From NCBI RefSeq assembly GCF_003640395.1, contig NZ_RBZQ01000001.1:1-64000 (forward strand): 64,000 nucleotides of DNA. Reading direction: 5' to 3'. Below the pieces are notes generated by a model. It was not told the origin of the DNA, made no database searches, and saw only the letters and a program-made list of their open reading frames with translations. The DNA is from Stutzerimonas urumqiensis. Its GTDB lineage: Bacteria; Pseudomonadota; Gammaproteobacteria; Pseudomonadales; Pseudomonadaceae. This document shows positions 35,080-44,534 of the stretch, one piece after another (within the stretch, counting starts at the first letter, position 1; the number at the start of each line of letters is the position of its first letter). The position numbers were made by a program, and so were the translations under genes.

Positions 35080-36027
35080 ATGCGCGTTAGAACGCTGTGT
35101 GTTGGGTTGCTCGGGGGCTGGCTATCGATGCCGGCCCTTGCTGTAGATAGCGCTTACGATTGGTTGCGCCGCCTGGCTGATGCCCAGCGCAGCACCAGTT
35201 ATGTCGGTGACTTCGTTTATCAGCGCAATGGCGCCTTTTCTACGCACTCGATCTGGCAGCGCGTCGAGGATGGCGCCACTACCGAGCGTGTCCTGCAACT
35301 GGATGGTCCGGCTGTCGAAGTGGTACGTGTCGACGGGCGGCTGGTGTGCGCCACCGATGCGCCTGCGGCCAGTGCGCAGAGCGCGAAGACCTGGCGCGAC
35401 AAGCGACTCGATCCGGAAGACCTGTCCAAGTGGTACGAATTGCGCGTGATCGGCGACTCCCGTGTCGCAGGTCGCGATAGCGTCGCGCTGGCTATCCTGC
35501 CGCGCGACCAGCACCGGTACGGCTTCGAACTGCACGTCGATCGCGAAACCGGCTTGCCGCTGAAGTCGCTGATGCTCGACGAGCATGGACAGCTGCTCGA
35601 GCGGTTCCAGTACACCCGTCTCGAGCCCGGTCAGGTCGCCGCGTCCGAGCTCAAGGCCAGTGACGATTGCCTGCGCGTGACCGAAGCGAGCGCCGAGCAG
35701 AAGGAGGCGACGGGCTGGCATTCCGACTGGCTGCCCGATGGCTTCCGGCTCTTGCAGTCCAGCAGTCGCACGAGCGATGTGTCTGGCCAGCCGGTGACAT
35801 GGCTGGTGTATGGCGATGGGCTGGCTCGCTTCTCCGTCTTCATCGAGCCGCTGGGTGGCGAAGTCGTTCAGGATGCTCGCAGCCAGATGGGCCCGACCGT
35901 CGCTGTGTCCAAACGCATCACGGCGCCGGGTGGCGATGTCATGGTCACGGTCGTTGGCGAAATTCCGCTCGGGACGGCCGAACGTATTGCCTTGTCGATG
36001 CGTCCGAAGCAGGACGCGCAGAACTAG
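35080..36027 (+). CDS. mucB: MucA-protecting periplasmic protein MucB (RseB)
   Basis: 315 residues. A signal peptide ends at MPALA-VD. The large LolA/LolB-like domain opens with WLRRLADAQRSTSYVGDFVY and is followed by the smaller C-terminal domain (WHSDWLPDGFRLLQSSSRTS). MucB shields MucA from proteolysis and senses lipid or LPS intermediates. It begins eight bases after the mucA stop. In the usual operon mucC and mucD follow; here neither does, and the operon appears to end at mucB. Confidence 0.95.
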   Translation: MRVRTLCVGLLGGWLSMPALAVDSAYDWLRRLADAQRSTSYVGDFVYQRNGAFSTHSIWQRVEDGATTERVLQLDGPAVEVVRVDGRLVCATDAPAASAQSAKTWRDKRLDPEDLSKWYELRVIGDSRVAGRDSVALAILPRDQHRYGFELHVDRETGLPLKSLMLDEHGQLLERFQYTRLEPGQVAASELKASDDCLRVTEASAEQKEATGWHSDWLPDGFRLLQSSSRTSDVSGQPVTWLVYGDGLARFSVFIEPLGGEVVQDARSQMGPTVAVSKRITAPGGDVMVTVVGEIPLGTAERIALSMRPKQDAQN

Positions 36028-36528
36028 TCGCCCGCGAAGTGGACTCCGAATCCGCGAAACGATACGACCGCGATGTGCTGAGAAGCAGCCCATCCGCGGT
36101 CGTCGGTGCTGGGCTGAAGCCCAGCTGCGCGCCCAGGTGCCTGCCTCAGTTTCGGTAGGCTGGTCACCGTCTTTGCTCTTGCGCGGTCGGCCATCTGAGT
36201 GAGGCCCAGCCGCCTTCCCTGCGAGCCCCGCCCATCCGCGCACACCCGCCTGCGGTGCGCGGATGCCCAGCATTTAGAGATCCGGCGACCAGTTGCCGCC
36301 CTAAGCCCAACGTCTTCGCCGCAGCCAAATTGATTGAGCGATCCAGCGCCGCCGGCTTCTGTCCTGCGTTTCGCGGACTCGCTGCGACATGCCTTGCCAG
36401 GCCACTGCAGTTCCGACGTCGACGACCGAACCTTGGCCAAGTCTCGCCCACCTAACCGTGTCGGAATCTCTGCGCCTGCCCGGGCTCGAATAAGGTGATT
36501 GGCAACCGTCATTTCCTTGGGGGCGAAC
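36028..36528. other. 501-bp gap after mucB without a recognisable gene
   Basis: The stretch holds a perfect 18-base palindrome GCTGGGCTGAAGCCCAGC (36108-36125) and an inverted repeat built on CGCGCAC/GTGCGCG near 36236-36262. Either may terminate algU-operon transcripts, but no T-run follows. Open frames here give arginine- and serine-rich translations without family features. No remnant of mucC or mucD was recognised. Confidence 0.5.
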
Positions 36529-36726
36529 ATGTTCGAGCAGCCACTTTTCTTCTCCACACTCACGCCATCGCCGGCTGTTCTCTATGCCGACGAGTCACCC
36601 TTGAATGATCTGGACGAATCGGAACAGGACGTGGAGCAGCAATTACCCGATCCCGATCAGCTCATCGAATCGCTGGAAAATGCCGACGAAGCACTGGAAT
36701 CGATCAGCGATCCGGCACAGGTTTGA
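36529..36726 (+). CDS. Small acidic hypothetical protein
   Basis: 65 residues starting MFEQPLFFSTLTPSPAVLYA and continuing with a very acidic segment (DESPLNDLDESEQDVEQQLP, then LIESLENADEALESISDPAQ). The first half is hydrophobic/aromatic; the second could form a short helix. There is no good Shine-Dalgarno sequence (GGGGGC seven bases upstream). No homologue is recognised. The strongly biased but non-shadow composition suggests it is expressed, with modest confidence. It stands alone between the mucB gap and a convergent sensor kinase gene. Confidence 0.45.
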   Translation: MFEQPLFFSTLTPSPAVLYADESPLNDLDESEQDVEQQLPDPDQLIESLENADEALESISDPAQV

Positions 36727-36924
36727 GCCGCATCTTTCGCAAATCCGGCGTTCGAGTGCGCCTTTTCGAACCCGGTCGCAGGGCCTCGGTATGAGCGGAA
36801 GCGCTCATGGAGCCGCCCATCTACTCACCGCGCCGAGGCGCGATGGCACATACCGGTCAGTCGCCCATCTCGATGAAGCTTCGGAGCGGTTCGCCGGTAC
36901 TGCACTGTCCGGTCACCCGGCCAA

Positions 36925-38265
36925 TCACCGGGTCCGCTCCGGAGTGCGCGCCACGCGCTGCGGCAGATGAATATCCACGCGCAACCCGCCGAGCGGGCTG
37001 TCTTCCAGCGCCCAGTCGCCCTGCCAGGCGGCGATGATGTCGCGCACGATACCCAGGCCGAGACCGTGGCCATCGCGGCGTTCGTCTAGACGGGTGCCAC
37101 GCGCCAGCACCTCGTCGCGGCGGCTCGGGGCGATGCCGGGGCCGTCATCATCGATGCACAGCCTGTAACCCTCGTCCGTTCGATCGATCGTCAGGCGGAC
37201 CCGGGTCTTGGCCCACTTGCAGGCGTTGTCGAGCAGGTTCCCGAGAAGCTCCAGCATGTCTTCGCGATCCCACGGCAAGCGGCACGCTGCCGGTGCCTGC
37301 CAATCGAGGGAGACGCCGCGGGCGTGGATCATGGCCAGGGTGTCGAACAGCGCCGGCAGCTCCGTCTCGCAATCGAAGAAGGTGCCCGGCAAGGCCTCGC
37401 CCGCCAGCCTGGCCCGGCCCAGCTCGCGGGCCACGCGCTGTTCCATCTGCGTCAGCTGCTCGCGCAGGGCGGTCCGCAGGGATGGGTGTTCGGTCAGCTC
37501 GTCGCGCAGCGTCAGGCTGTTGAGCACGGCCAGCGGCGTCTTCAGCGCATGGCCGAGATTGCCAAGCGCGTGGCGCGAGCGCTTGAGGGTTTCCTCGGTT
37601 TCGCCCAGCAAGTGATTGATCTCGTCCACCAGCGGCTGCAGCTCGGTCGGCGCATCGGTATCGAGCTGCCGGCGGTGGCCCTCCTGCAATTGCGCGATCT
37701 GTTGGCGCGCCTGCTCCAACGGCCTGAGCGCCAGCCTCACCACGTACCGTTGCAGCAGCACCAGCAGAAGAATGGACACCCCGACCAGCACCAGCCCGGT
37801 CAGACGGACACGGTCGAAACTTTGAAGAATCGGCGAGTAATCCTGGGCGACCTGGATGAGCACGCGCTGCCCGCCGCGCTGATACTCCGCGCGGTAGGCC
37901 AGCAGGCGTTGGTCCTGGGGGCCCTCGATAAGCTCGTCAGCCAGCCCCGGCGAGGACGGCCACTGCGGGCTGGCGTCCCAGAGCGAGCGCGAGCGCCAGG
38001 TCCGGCCGGGCAGGTCGATACGGAAGTAATGGCCCGAAAACGGACGCTGGTAGCGCGGGCTGAGGCGGTCGGGATCGAGCTGCACGCCGTCCGGGCCGCG
38101 GACGATGGCGACCAGCAGGCCTTCGGTCTCCTCGCGCAGGTTGTCGGCCAGGGTGCGTCGCAGCGCCGATTCGAACAGCCACAGACTGGCCTGCAGCAAT
38201 ACCAGGCTGACCAGCACCAGCACCGCAATCAGGCCCAGCCCCAGGCGGCCCTGGATCGATTTCAC
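36925..38265 (-). CDS. Two-component sensor histidine kinase, BqsS/CarS-like
   Basis: 446 residues. Membrane segment at about 10-32, periplasmic domain, second segment ([20 protein letters not shown]), HAMP, HisKA with [14 protein letters not shown], and an ATPase domain ([30 protein letters not shown]). The periplasmic start carries REETE at residues 44-48, matching the RExxE motif reported for ferrous-iron sensing by BqsS. Together with two PepSY genes upstream this favours a BqsRS/CarSR relative (Fe2+/Ca2+). PhoQ-like kinases are the alternative. It overlaps the regulator gene by four bases. Confidence 0.88.
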   Translation of the reverse strand: MKSIQGRLGLGLIAVLVLVSLVLLQASLWLFESALRRTLADNLREETEGLLVAIVRGPDGVQLDPDRLSPRYQRPFSGHYFRIDLPGRTWRSRSLWDASPQWPSSPGLADELIEGPQDQRLLAYRAEYQRGGQRVLIQVAQDYSPILQSFDRVRLTGLVLVGVSILLLVLLQRYVVRLALRPLEQARQQIAQLQEGHRRQLDTDAPTELQPLVDEINHLLGETEETLKRSRHALGNLGHALKTPLAVLNSLTLRDELTEHPSLRTALREQLTQMEQRVARELGRARLAGEALPGTFFDCETELPALFDTLAMIHARGVSLDWQAPAACRLPWDREDMLELLGNLLDNACKWAKTRVRLTIDRTDEGYRLCIDDDGPGIAPSRRDEVLARGTRLDERRDGHGLGLGIVRDIIAAWQGDWALEDSPLGGLRVDIHLPQRVARTPERTR

Positions 38266-38927
38266 ACCGAACCGCCGAAGCGGTAGCCCTGTCCGCGTCG
38301 GGTTTCGATGACATCGCGACCCAGCTTGCCGCGCAGACGATTGACCAGCACCTCGATGACGTTCGAATCACGCTCGGTCTCGCCGTCGTACAGGTGCTCG
38401 GCCAACTGGGATTTGGACAGCATCCGGCCCGGGTGCAGCATGAAATAGCGCAGCAGGCGGAATTCCCCAGCCGTCAGGCTGACCTCGTTGCCATCCTGGC
38501 GACAGACGCCGCGCTGCTCGTCGAGAGCCAGCGCGCCGACCTCCAGCAGGGGCTGGTTGGGCACGCCGCTGGCACGCCGCAACAGCGCCTGGATGCGCAG
38601 GGCCAGCTCCTCGGGATGGAAGGGCTTGGTCAGGTAGTCATCGGCGCCGGCCTTCAGACCCTCGATGCGTTCGGCCCAGGACCCGCGCGCGGTCAGCACC
38701 AGCACCGGTGTCGCCAGGCCACGCCCGCGCCAGTCGCGCAGCACGTCCAGCCCGGGTTTGCCGGGCAGGCCCAGGTCCAGCACGATCAGATCGTAGGGTT
38801 CGCTGGTGCCCTGATAGTCGGCGTCGCGCCCGTCGGCGAGCCAATCGACCGCATAGCCCTGGCGGCCCAGACTGGCGATCAGCTCGTCGGCGAGCGGGAC
38901 GTTGTCTTCCACCAAGAGCAATCGCAT
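38262..38927 (-). CDS. OmpR-family response regulator, BqsR/CarR-like
   Basis: 221 residues. The receiver domain ([20 protein letters not shown]) has the phospho-acceptor Asp in [16 protein letters not shown] and the conserved Lys in [11 protein letters not shown]. The C-terminal winged helix ([36 protein letters not shown]) binds DNA. It is read before its kinase, with an ATG/stop overlap at both ends (kinase downstream, PepSY gene upstream), so the four genes form one operon. Confidence 0.92.
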   Translation of the reverse strand: MRLLLVEDNVPLADELIASLGRQGYAVDWLADGRDADYQGTSEPYDLIVLDLGLPGKPGLDVLRDWRGRGLATPVLVLTARGSWAERIEGLKAGADDYLTKPFHPEELALRIQALLRRASGVPNQPLLEVGALALDEQRGVCRQDGNEVSLTAGEFRLLRYFMLHPGRMLSKSQLAEHLYDGETERDSNVIEVLVNRLRGKLGRDVIETRRGQGYRFGGSV

Positions 38928-39238
38928 CAGTCGTCGACCTCGTCCTTGATCAGCGCACCGGTGCGTGCATCGAGCTCCAGTTCACGCGCCACGCCGTCGG
39001 CGGTCAGCAGTTCGATCTCATAGATCAGCACGTCGTCCTCTTCCTCCAGCTCGGCTTCGAGCAGGCGTGCGCCCGGATGACGATCGCGTACGCCGCCGAG
39101 CAGCTGTTCGAGCGAGAGGATCAACCCTTCTTCGCGCAGCGCCAGCGCTTCGTCCTGATCCAGATCGCGGGCGATGGCAGGCGTCGCGGCCAGAGCCAGC
39201 GAAAGCGTCAGGCGGACGATGGAACGGCGTTTGGGCAT
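38927..39238 (-). CDS. PepSY-domain periplasmic protein
   Basis: 103 residues. Signal peptide ([16 protein letters not shown]) and one PepSY-like unit: [20 protein letters not shown], then [20 protein letters not shown] and [12 protein letters not shown]. PepSY proteins are often inhibitors or cation-responsive accessory proteins of neighbouring kinases. The gene overlaps the response-regulator start by one base. It is clearly paralogous to the next PepSY gene upstream in the operon. Confidence 0.88.
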   Translation of the reverse strand: MPKRRSIVRLTLSLALAATPAIARDLDQDEALALREEGLILSLEQLLGGVRDRHPGARLLEAELEEEDDVLIYEIELLTADGVARELELDARTGALIKDEVDD

Positions 39239-39335
39239 GGCGGTACCGCGAATCGGTCTGTTACGGATGCATCGACGCCCCGGCAAGCCGGGGCACGATG
39301 GGCGCAGGATACGTCAGCGCAGGACGTGCGACAGC

Positions 39336-39644
39336 TTAGTCGTCCTGATGATCCTTGAGGACTTCGCCGGTCTTGGCGTCCAGCTCCAGGTCCCACTGCT
39401 GGCCTTTCTCGTCACGCAGCTCGACCTGATAGACATAGCGGCCGTATTCCTCTTCCAGTTCGGTTTCCTCGACCTTGGCGCCGGGATGCTTGGCGATGGC
39501 GGCTTCGTTCAGCTTCTCGAAGGACTGGATGGTGCCGGCGTCGCGCAGCTTCAGCGCTTCATCCGGGCCGAGATCGCGGGCGAGTGCGACGTTCGCGCCA
39601 AGGGCCAGGGTGGAGGCGGTGAACAGGGCGATGAGTGCTTTCAT
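39336..39644 (-). CDS. PepSY-domain periplasmic protein, first gene of the operon
   Basis: 102 residues. Signal peptide (MKALIALFTASTLALGANVA-LA) and a PepSY unit (LGPDEALKLRDAGTIQSFEK, YVYQVELRDEKGQQWDLELD, TGEVLKDHQDD). It is closely similar to the gene downstream, implying duplication. The mature protein is acidic, fitting cation binding. It is transcribed from the divergent region that carries a BqsR-type box. Confidence 0.88.
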   Translation of the reverse strand: MKALIALFTASTLALGANVALARDLGPDEALKLRDAGTIQSFEKLNEAAIAKHPGAKVEETELEEEYGRYVYQVELRDEKGQQWDLELDAKTGEVLKDHQDD

Positions 39645-39693
39645 GGTGCAGTTCCTCAGTGGGTTTCGACGGTTGCCACTCTAGGCGGGCTGG

Positions 39694-39709
39694 CTTAACC
39701 GAAACTGAA
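39694..39709 (-). promoter_or_regulatory. Candidate BqsR/CarR-type binding site
   Basis: The plus strand reads CTTAA-CCGAAA-CTGAA, that is TTCAG-N6-TTAAG on the minus strand. It differs by one base from the tandem TTAAG-N6-TTAAG box I recall for BqsR. It lies 50 bp upstream of the PepSY-regulator-kinase operon and 70 bp upstream of the divergent CusF-like gene. It is the expected position for joint control. Confidence 0.45.
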
Positions 39710-39778
39710 TCCGAGGCATCGATCCAACGGGCAGGCGAGGGGTCCAATGCAGCCCGTGACTCCTTCGGGAGGTGCCGC

Positions 39779-40129
39779 ATGAACGCGTCGATCATTTTCA
39801 CCATCGGCCTGCTCGCCGTCACACCGGCTGCCGCGCAGGACCTGCTCAAGGCACCGGAAACGGCGCCCGTGGATGGCACGCTCGGCGTCGACGAGGGCTC
39901 GGCGCGAACGGTCGGTATCAGCGGCGTGATCACCGCGCTGGACGCCGGAGCCGGCACCCTGACGCTCAGGCACGGCCCGGTTCCGTCGCTGAAGTGGCCG
40001 GCGCTGACGCAGACGTTCGCGATCGAGCCAGCCCTGCTGCACGGGTTCAGCGCCGGTGACCAGGTCGCCGTCCAATTGCGTGCCGACGGCGAGGGCGCGC
40101 AGGTGGTGTCGATCGAGCGGTCTGATTAG
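39779..40129 (+). CDS. CusF-like periplasmic protein lacking the methionine ligands
   Basis: 116 residues. A signal peptide ends at TPAAA-QD. The mature chain has the CusF beta-barrel pattern (GVITALDAGAGTLTLRHGPV, PSLKWPALTQTF). In copper/silver-binding CusF the ligands are His, Trp and two Met in W-P-x-M-T-M. Here His65 and Trp73 remain, but the two Met positions are Leu76 and Gln78. Metal binding is therefore probably weak or altered. It is divergent from the PepSY operon and shares its regulatory gap. The stop overlaps the end of the convergent binding-protein gene. Confidence 0.78.
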   Translation: MNASIIFTIGLLAVTPAAAQDLLKAPETAPVDGTLGVDEGSARTVGISGVITALDAGAGTLTLRHGPVPSLKWPALTQTFAIEPALLHGFSAGDQVAVQLRADGEGAQVVSIERSD

Positions 40130-41553
40130 GCGCCGGTCGGAGCGCTGCCGGGTGCGGTTTCCGATACGGGGCCTGTATCGCCCTTCGGTGCGGGCTGCGT
40201 TGCTTCGGTCGCCGTTGCGGCTTCGGTGCTCGCGTCCGTCGGCGCGACCGGCGCTTCGGCGATCTCGGCCGGCGCCTGAACCTCTGCCTCCGGTATCGGC
40301 GCGATCAGCGGTGCCGCCTCGGTGGTCGCTTCGACCGCCACGTCCGGCGACAGCTCTAGGGATGGTGCGACGACCGGCTCGCCCCGCATCCGCCGGGCAG
40401 CATCGCTCAGTGCCTGCTCGGCCTGTGAGCCATTGGCGATCGCTTGCAGGGCCACGGTCATTTGTTCCCAGAACAGACTCATCTGCGGCGCGGATGGCAT
40501 TGGGCGGCCGAAAGTCACTCCATCCATCGAAATGCGAACGTGCTCGTCGGTGACCATGTCCCAGAACAGTCGCTTGTTCAGCGGAACGCCGATGGGCTTG
40601 TCGGCGTTGACCTGGCTGAGTCCTGCGGGTGTCATCAGAAATTGCTCGATGAAGCGCTGCGCCTCGTCCCGGTTGGGGCTTTTCGCGGAAATCATCGCGC
40701 CGAGTACACCGACGAAGGGCCGTGCCGGCTTGCCGGCGATCGTCGGTAGTGGCGCCACCCCAAAATCGATACCCGCCCGGCGCAGGCCTTCCCACGACCA
40801 GGGTCCGGTAATCCACATCGCTTGCTTGCCGGCCTGCATCGCCAGCTCCGCGGCGTTACCGGCCATGCCGCCGGCCGGCAGCACGCCCTCGGCGACGAAG
40901 CGCTGCAGCAGGCGGCCCCCTTCCAGCGCACCGGGATGATCAATCCCCACGTCGGCCGTGTCGTAGCGCCCGTCGGCCTGCCGCTTGAACACGTAGCCAC
41001 CATTGGCGGCGATGATCGGCCAGGTGAAATAGGCGTTGGTGTAATCCCAGCCGATGGCTTCTACGCCGCGGCTGGACAGCTCGGCATCGAGCGCCGGAAT
41101 GTCTTCGAACGCGGCCGGTGGGTTCGCGATGAGCGCCTTGTTGTAGACCAGCATGATCGCCTCGGCGCCGACCGGATAACCCCATGTCTGCCCGCCGATG
41201 GTGAAGGCATCCCAGCCGACGGATACCAGCTCGTCGCGTAGCGCCTCGGCTGGGCTGACCGGCGCGACCAGCCCCTTGTCGATGAAGTCGCCGAGGCGGT
41301 CCTGCGGCCAGAGCACGATGTCAGGGCCGTTGCCTGACGCGCTCGCCGTCTCGAAGCGCTTGGCCAGATCCTCGGGGTGTTCGACCCGTGCCCGGATGCC
41401 TGTCTGCTCGGTGAAGCGATCGGCGACCTGCTGAAGGCCGTCGTAACCCTTGTCGGCGTTGATCCAGATGAGCAGCTCCCCGCGCTGAGCGGCGGTGGCG
41501 GTCAGGCTGCATGCCAGCAGCGACAGGGCCGAGAAAATTATCTTCATGTGCAT
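40126..41553 (-). CDS. Maltose/maltodextrin-binding-like periplasmic protein with Ala/Pro/Glu-rich tail
   Basis: 475 residues. A signal peptide ([20 protein letters not shown]) and a MalE-type fold ([73 protein letters not shown]) fill residues 1-395. The last 75-80 residues are low-complexity, rich in Ala, Pro, Glu and Thr, and absent from ordinary MalE. No malF/malG/malK gene is near. The neighbour upstream on the same strand, 12 bp away, is a chemoreceptor gene. A role as ligand-carrier for chemotaxis is possible but unproven. Confidence 0.87.
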   Translation of the reverse strand: MHMKIIFSALSLLACSLTATAAQRGELLIWINADKGYDGLQQVADRFTEQTGIRARVEHPEDLAKRFETASASGNGPDIVLWPQDRLGDFIDKGLVAPVSPAEALRDELVSVGWDAFTIGGQTWGYPVGAEAIMLVYNKALIANPPAAFEDIPALDAELSSRGVEAIGWDYTNAYFTWPIIAANGGYVFKRQADGRYDTADVGIDHPGALEGGRLLQRFVAEGVLPAGGMAGNAAELAMQAGKQAMWITGPWSWEGLRRAGIDFGVAPLPTIAGKPARPFVGVLGAMISAKSPNRDEAQRFIEQFLMTPAGLSQVNADKPIGVPLNKRLFWDMVTDEHVRISMDGVTFGRPMPSAPQMSLFWEQMTVALQAIANGSQAEQALSDAARRMRGEPVVAPSLELSPDVAVEATTEAAPLIAPIPEAEVQAPAEIAEAPVAPTDASTEAATATEATQPAPKGDTGPVSETAPGSAPTGA

Positions 41554-41565
41554 GGTGGCGCCTGC

Positions 41566-43182
41566 TCAATAGCGATAGCGGGAGATGTCGGCCAGCATCC
41601 GCTCGGCCAGTGCGTGGAGCTGATCGGCTTCGCGAGCCGTCTGGTTGGCGGTGTCGGTGTTGCTCTCGGTCATCGAGGCGATCGTCTCGACCTGCACGGC
41701 GATGAGATTGCTCGCCGCGCTCTGCTCACGAATCGCGTGGGAGATTTCGCTCGCCATGGCGACCGTTTGCGTCGAGGCATCACGAATCGACTGCACCGCC
41801 ACGCCCGCCTGCTCGGCGCGGGTGGCGCTCTGCTGGACGGTTTCGACGGCCTGGCGCATGCGGTACACAGCGTCGCCGGCGCCGCGTTCGATGGCATCGA
41901 CGATGCCGGTGATCTCGTCCGCGGATTCGGCGGTACGCGCCGCCAGCTTGCGCACCTCGTCGGCGACCACCGCGAAGCCACGACCCTGCTCGCCGGCCCG
42001 TGCCGCCTCGATGGCTGCGTTGAGCGCCAGCAGATTGGTCTGGGCGGCCACTTCGCTGATCACGCCCATGACGGTCGAGATGCGAGTGGTTTCCTGCTGA
42101 AGCTTGTCGACGCTGACCGCGGTGCCCTTGACCTCTTCGGCGATGGCGCCCAGGTCTTCGATGGTCGTTTGCATCACGGCAATGCCATCGGCCGCACGCG
42201 CACCGGCATCGGTCGAGAGCTGCGCGGCATCTTCGGCGCGCTCGGCGACGTGGCTGATGCTCGCGGTCATTTCCTCCACGCCGGCAGCCATCTGCGTCGC
42301 CGCTTCGGCCTGGGTCGTGGACGCCTCCGAGAAGATGCCGGCGTTGGCTCGCAGGCCCTTGGCGGCACCGCCGACCTCGCCCGCGCTCTGCGCCAGCGCG
42401 TTGAAGCTGCGCTGCAGCGCATCGACCATGCCGTTGAAGGCACGCACCGTCTGGCCGATTTCATCATTGGAGTTCACTGCCACACGCTCGGTGAGGTCGA
42501 GCCGCTCGCCGATGGCGGTCACGGTGCGACGCATCGCCTGCAGCGGCGCCATGATCGAACGTCCGAGCGCGAAACCGAACCCAAGCATCACGATCATGCC
42601 GAGCAGCACGATCGCCGACAGCAGGCTGAATGCGGTGTCGTATGCCTCGGCGCTTGCCCGCTGGGTGGCGTCCATTCCGGCTTGGGCGCTGGTGGTCAGC
42701 TGTTCGACCAGTTCGGCTGTCAGGACCGCGGCGCCTTCGATGAAGGGGCTGGAGGCCAGCTCCATCGCCGCTTCGGTCTGGTTCTGGCGTGACCGGGCCA
42801 GGGCGGTTTCGCAGACGATCAGGTACGCAGTGACGGTTTTGCGAAACTCCTCGAGCGCGACTTTCTGTTCCGGTGTCGCGGCAGCGTCGATTGCCCGGGA
42901 CAGGTCCGCTTCGAGTTCGCGGCTACGCTGGGTGAGCAGCGCGTCGAGCATGCGTTTGCGAGCCGGGTCCGGGTCGGCGATGTGCCGGAAGATGATTCCA
43001 CGCAGTTCCTGATAGCGGGCGGCGAATTCCTTCGCATCGACGAGTCGCGGCACCTCCGTTGCCGTGACGTGGGCGACCGCCCGGTCGATCTGCTTGAGCT
43101 GATAGAGACCCAGCCCGCCGACGGCGAACAGCGCCAGCAGAGCGATCGAAACGAGCGCCGCCAGGCGCAACTTGATTGTCAT
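41566..43182 (-). CDS. Methyl-accepting chemotaxis protein
   Basis: 538 residues. N-terminal membrane helix ([20 protein letters not shown]), a four-helix-bundle periplasmic domain (about 32-185), second membrane helix ([20 protein letters not shown]), HAMP, and a cytoplasmic signalling domain with the hairpin tip [20 protein letters not shown] followed by [18 protein letters not shown]. No C-terminal CheR-binding pentapeptide is present; the chain ends ISRYRY. It lies directly upstream of the maltose-binding-like gene and is probably co-transcribed with it. Confidence 0.93.
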   Translation of the reverse strand: MTIKLRLAALVSIALLALFAVGGLGLYQLKQIDRAVAHVTATEVPRLVDAKEFAARYQELRGIIFRHIADPDPARKRMLDALLTQRSRELEADLSRAIDAAATPEQKVALEEFRKTVTAYLIVCETALARSRQNQTEAAMELASSPFIEGAAVLTAELVEQLTTSAQAGMDATQRASAEAYDTAFSLLSAIVLLGMIVMLGFGFALGRSIMAPLQAMRRTVTAIGERLDLTERVAVNSNDEIGQTVRAFNGMVDALQRSFNALAQSAGEVGGAAKGLRANAGIFSEASTTQAEAATQMAAGVEEMTASISHVAERAEDAAQLSTDAGARAADGIAVMQTTIEDLGAIAEEVKGTAVSVDKLQQETTRISTVMGVISEVAAQTNLLALNAAIEAARAGEQGRGFAVVADEVRKLAARTAESADEITGIVDAIERGAGDAVYRMRQAVETVQQSATRAEQAGVAVQSIRDASTQTVAMASEISHAIREQSAASNLIAVQVETIASMTESNTDTANQTAREADQLHALAERMLADISRYRY

Positions 43183-43353
43183 AGGGATTCCTTTGCAATG
43201 GCGCTACGGCGAAGAAACCGGGCAGGCGATGGCTCGGCTTCTTGAGCGCAGACATCTATCGGCCGATTGACGTCAATATTTAGACCGTCGATCCGCAGGC
43301 TGTTATCGAGCCGCCGCTGCTACCATGCGCGTCCGCTTTCACGACAGGCCGCC

Positions 43354-44244
43354 ATGACCCTGCGATCGCCCGATGCGCGCCCCAGCACGCTCCACCTGCC
43401 TGCCGGTCCCTGGTCCACGGTGCTCGATTGCCTGTGCGCGCGCTTCCCGGCCATCGACCGCGCCACCTGGCTCGACCGTATGAACCGGGGCCGCGTGCTG
43501 ACCGCCGAAGGCGTCGCGCTGGCGCCTGACGCCCCCCATCGCGAGGGGCTGCGCATCCACTACTTCCGCGAGGTGCCGGACGAGACGCCGATTCCGTTCG
43601 AGGCGCGCGTGCTGCACGTCGACGCGCATCTGGTGGTGGCGGACAAACCGCACTTCCTGCCGGTGCAGCCGTCCGGTCACTACGTGCAACAGACGCTGCT
43701 GGCACGCCTGACCGCGCGGCTCGGCAACCCCGACCTGGTGCCGCTGCATCGCATCGACCGGCTGACCGCCGGGCTGGTGCTGTTCTCGGCCAACCCCGCG
43801 ACCCGCGGCCAGTATCAGGCCCTGTTCCGTGAGCGACGCATGCACAAGGTCTACGAAGCCATCGCCCCGGCCTTGCCGCAGCTCGACTTCCCGCTGACGC
43901 GGCGCACGCGGCTGGTGGAGGGTGATCCGTTCATCCTGATGACCGAAACCGACGGCGAGCCGAACAGCGAAACACAGGTCGAGGTGCTCGAGCGTGGCGA
44001 ACGGTACTGGCGCTATCGGCTATACCCAGTGACCGGCAAACGCCATCAGTTGCGCGTGCACATGGCCGCGCTCGGCGCCGGTCTGTTTAACGATCCGCTG
44101 TACCCGATCCTGCAACCGCGCGAGACCCGCGAGCAGGACGATTACAGCCGTCCGTTACAGCTCCTGGCTCGCGAGCTGACCTTCGACGATCCGCTGACCG
44201 GCGAGCGCCGGCATTTCGAGAGCGGCCTGACGCTCGGTATCTAG
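43354..44244 (+). CDS. RluA-family RNA pseudouridine synthase
   Basis: 296 residues. The catalytic motif HRIDRLTAGLVLFSANPATR carries the Asp nucleophile, followed by the later RLYPVTGKRHQLRVHMAALG. The N-terminus is a degenerate S4-like segment (TVLDCLCARFPAIDRATWLD). It belongs to the RluA/TruC group that modifies rRNA or tRNA uridines; the specific target cannot be assigned. The ATG after GCCGCC lacks a strong ribosome site. It stands alone, with intergenic repeats following. Confidence 0.88.
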   Translation: MTLRSPDARPSTLHLPAGPWSTVLDCLCARFPAIDRATWLDRMNRGRVLTAEGVALAPDAPHREGLRIHYFREVPDETPIPFEARVLHVDAHLVVADKPHFLPVQPSGHYVQQTLLARLTARLGNPDLVPLHRIDRLTAGLVLFSANPATRGQYQALFRERRMHKVYEAIAPALPQLDFPLTRRTRLVEGDPFILMTETDGEPNSETQVEVLERGERYWRYRLYPVTGKRHQLRVHMAALGAGLFNDPLYPILQPRETREQDDYSRPLQLLARELTFDDPLTGERRHFESGLTLGI

Positions 44245-44283
44245 GTCGGATTCGGAAGGCAGCGAACGACCCGTTGTGCACGC

Positions 44284-44307
44284 GGTGCATTGCTTAGCGA
44301 ATGCACC
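44284..44307. repeat. GGTGCATT...AATGCACC inverted repeat
   Basis: An 8-bp perfect inverted repeat with an 8-base loop. A closely related module (GGCGCATT...AATGCGCC) occurs at 54727-54750, and imperfect ones occur in the 8.6-9.2 kb repeat field. It is a second recurrent palindrome family in this chromosome. Confidence 0.7.
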
Positions 44308-44352
44308 CTACGGCGCGCCGTTTCGCCGTTTCGCCTCCGCCATCCTGCCCGC

Positions 44353-44424
44353 TTCGCGAGCAAGCTCGCTCCTACGAAGAGCCAACACCGCGCTGCTTGT
44401 CTGTAGGAGCGAGCTTGCTCGCGA
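44353..44424. repeat. Inverted pair of palindromic intergenic elements
   Basis: GCGAGCAAGCTCGCTCCTAC (44356-44375) faces GTAGGAGCGAGCTTGCTCGC (44403-44422). The pair can form a long stem between the pseudouridine synthase and nei genes. The 290-bp gap (44245-44534) holds no gene. Confidence 0.85.
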
Positions 44425-44534
44425 TTCAGATCCCGCGGCGAAACGCCGGGCCCGCCGCGCACGGATGGGCGGATCGGGTGGAACCCTTGGCCGGTGGGGT
44501 GGGGTCGATATTGGAAAGCAGCCGGAACGCCGTC

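Noticed and set aside
36024..36563. A 179-codon minus-strand open frame in the gap after mucB
   Set aside because: Arg/Ser-rich, no domain, no ribosome site, overlaps the mucB end and the start of the small acidic gene. Treated as non-coding.
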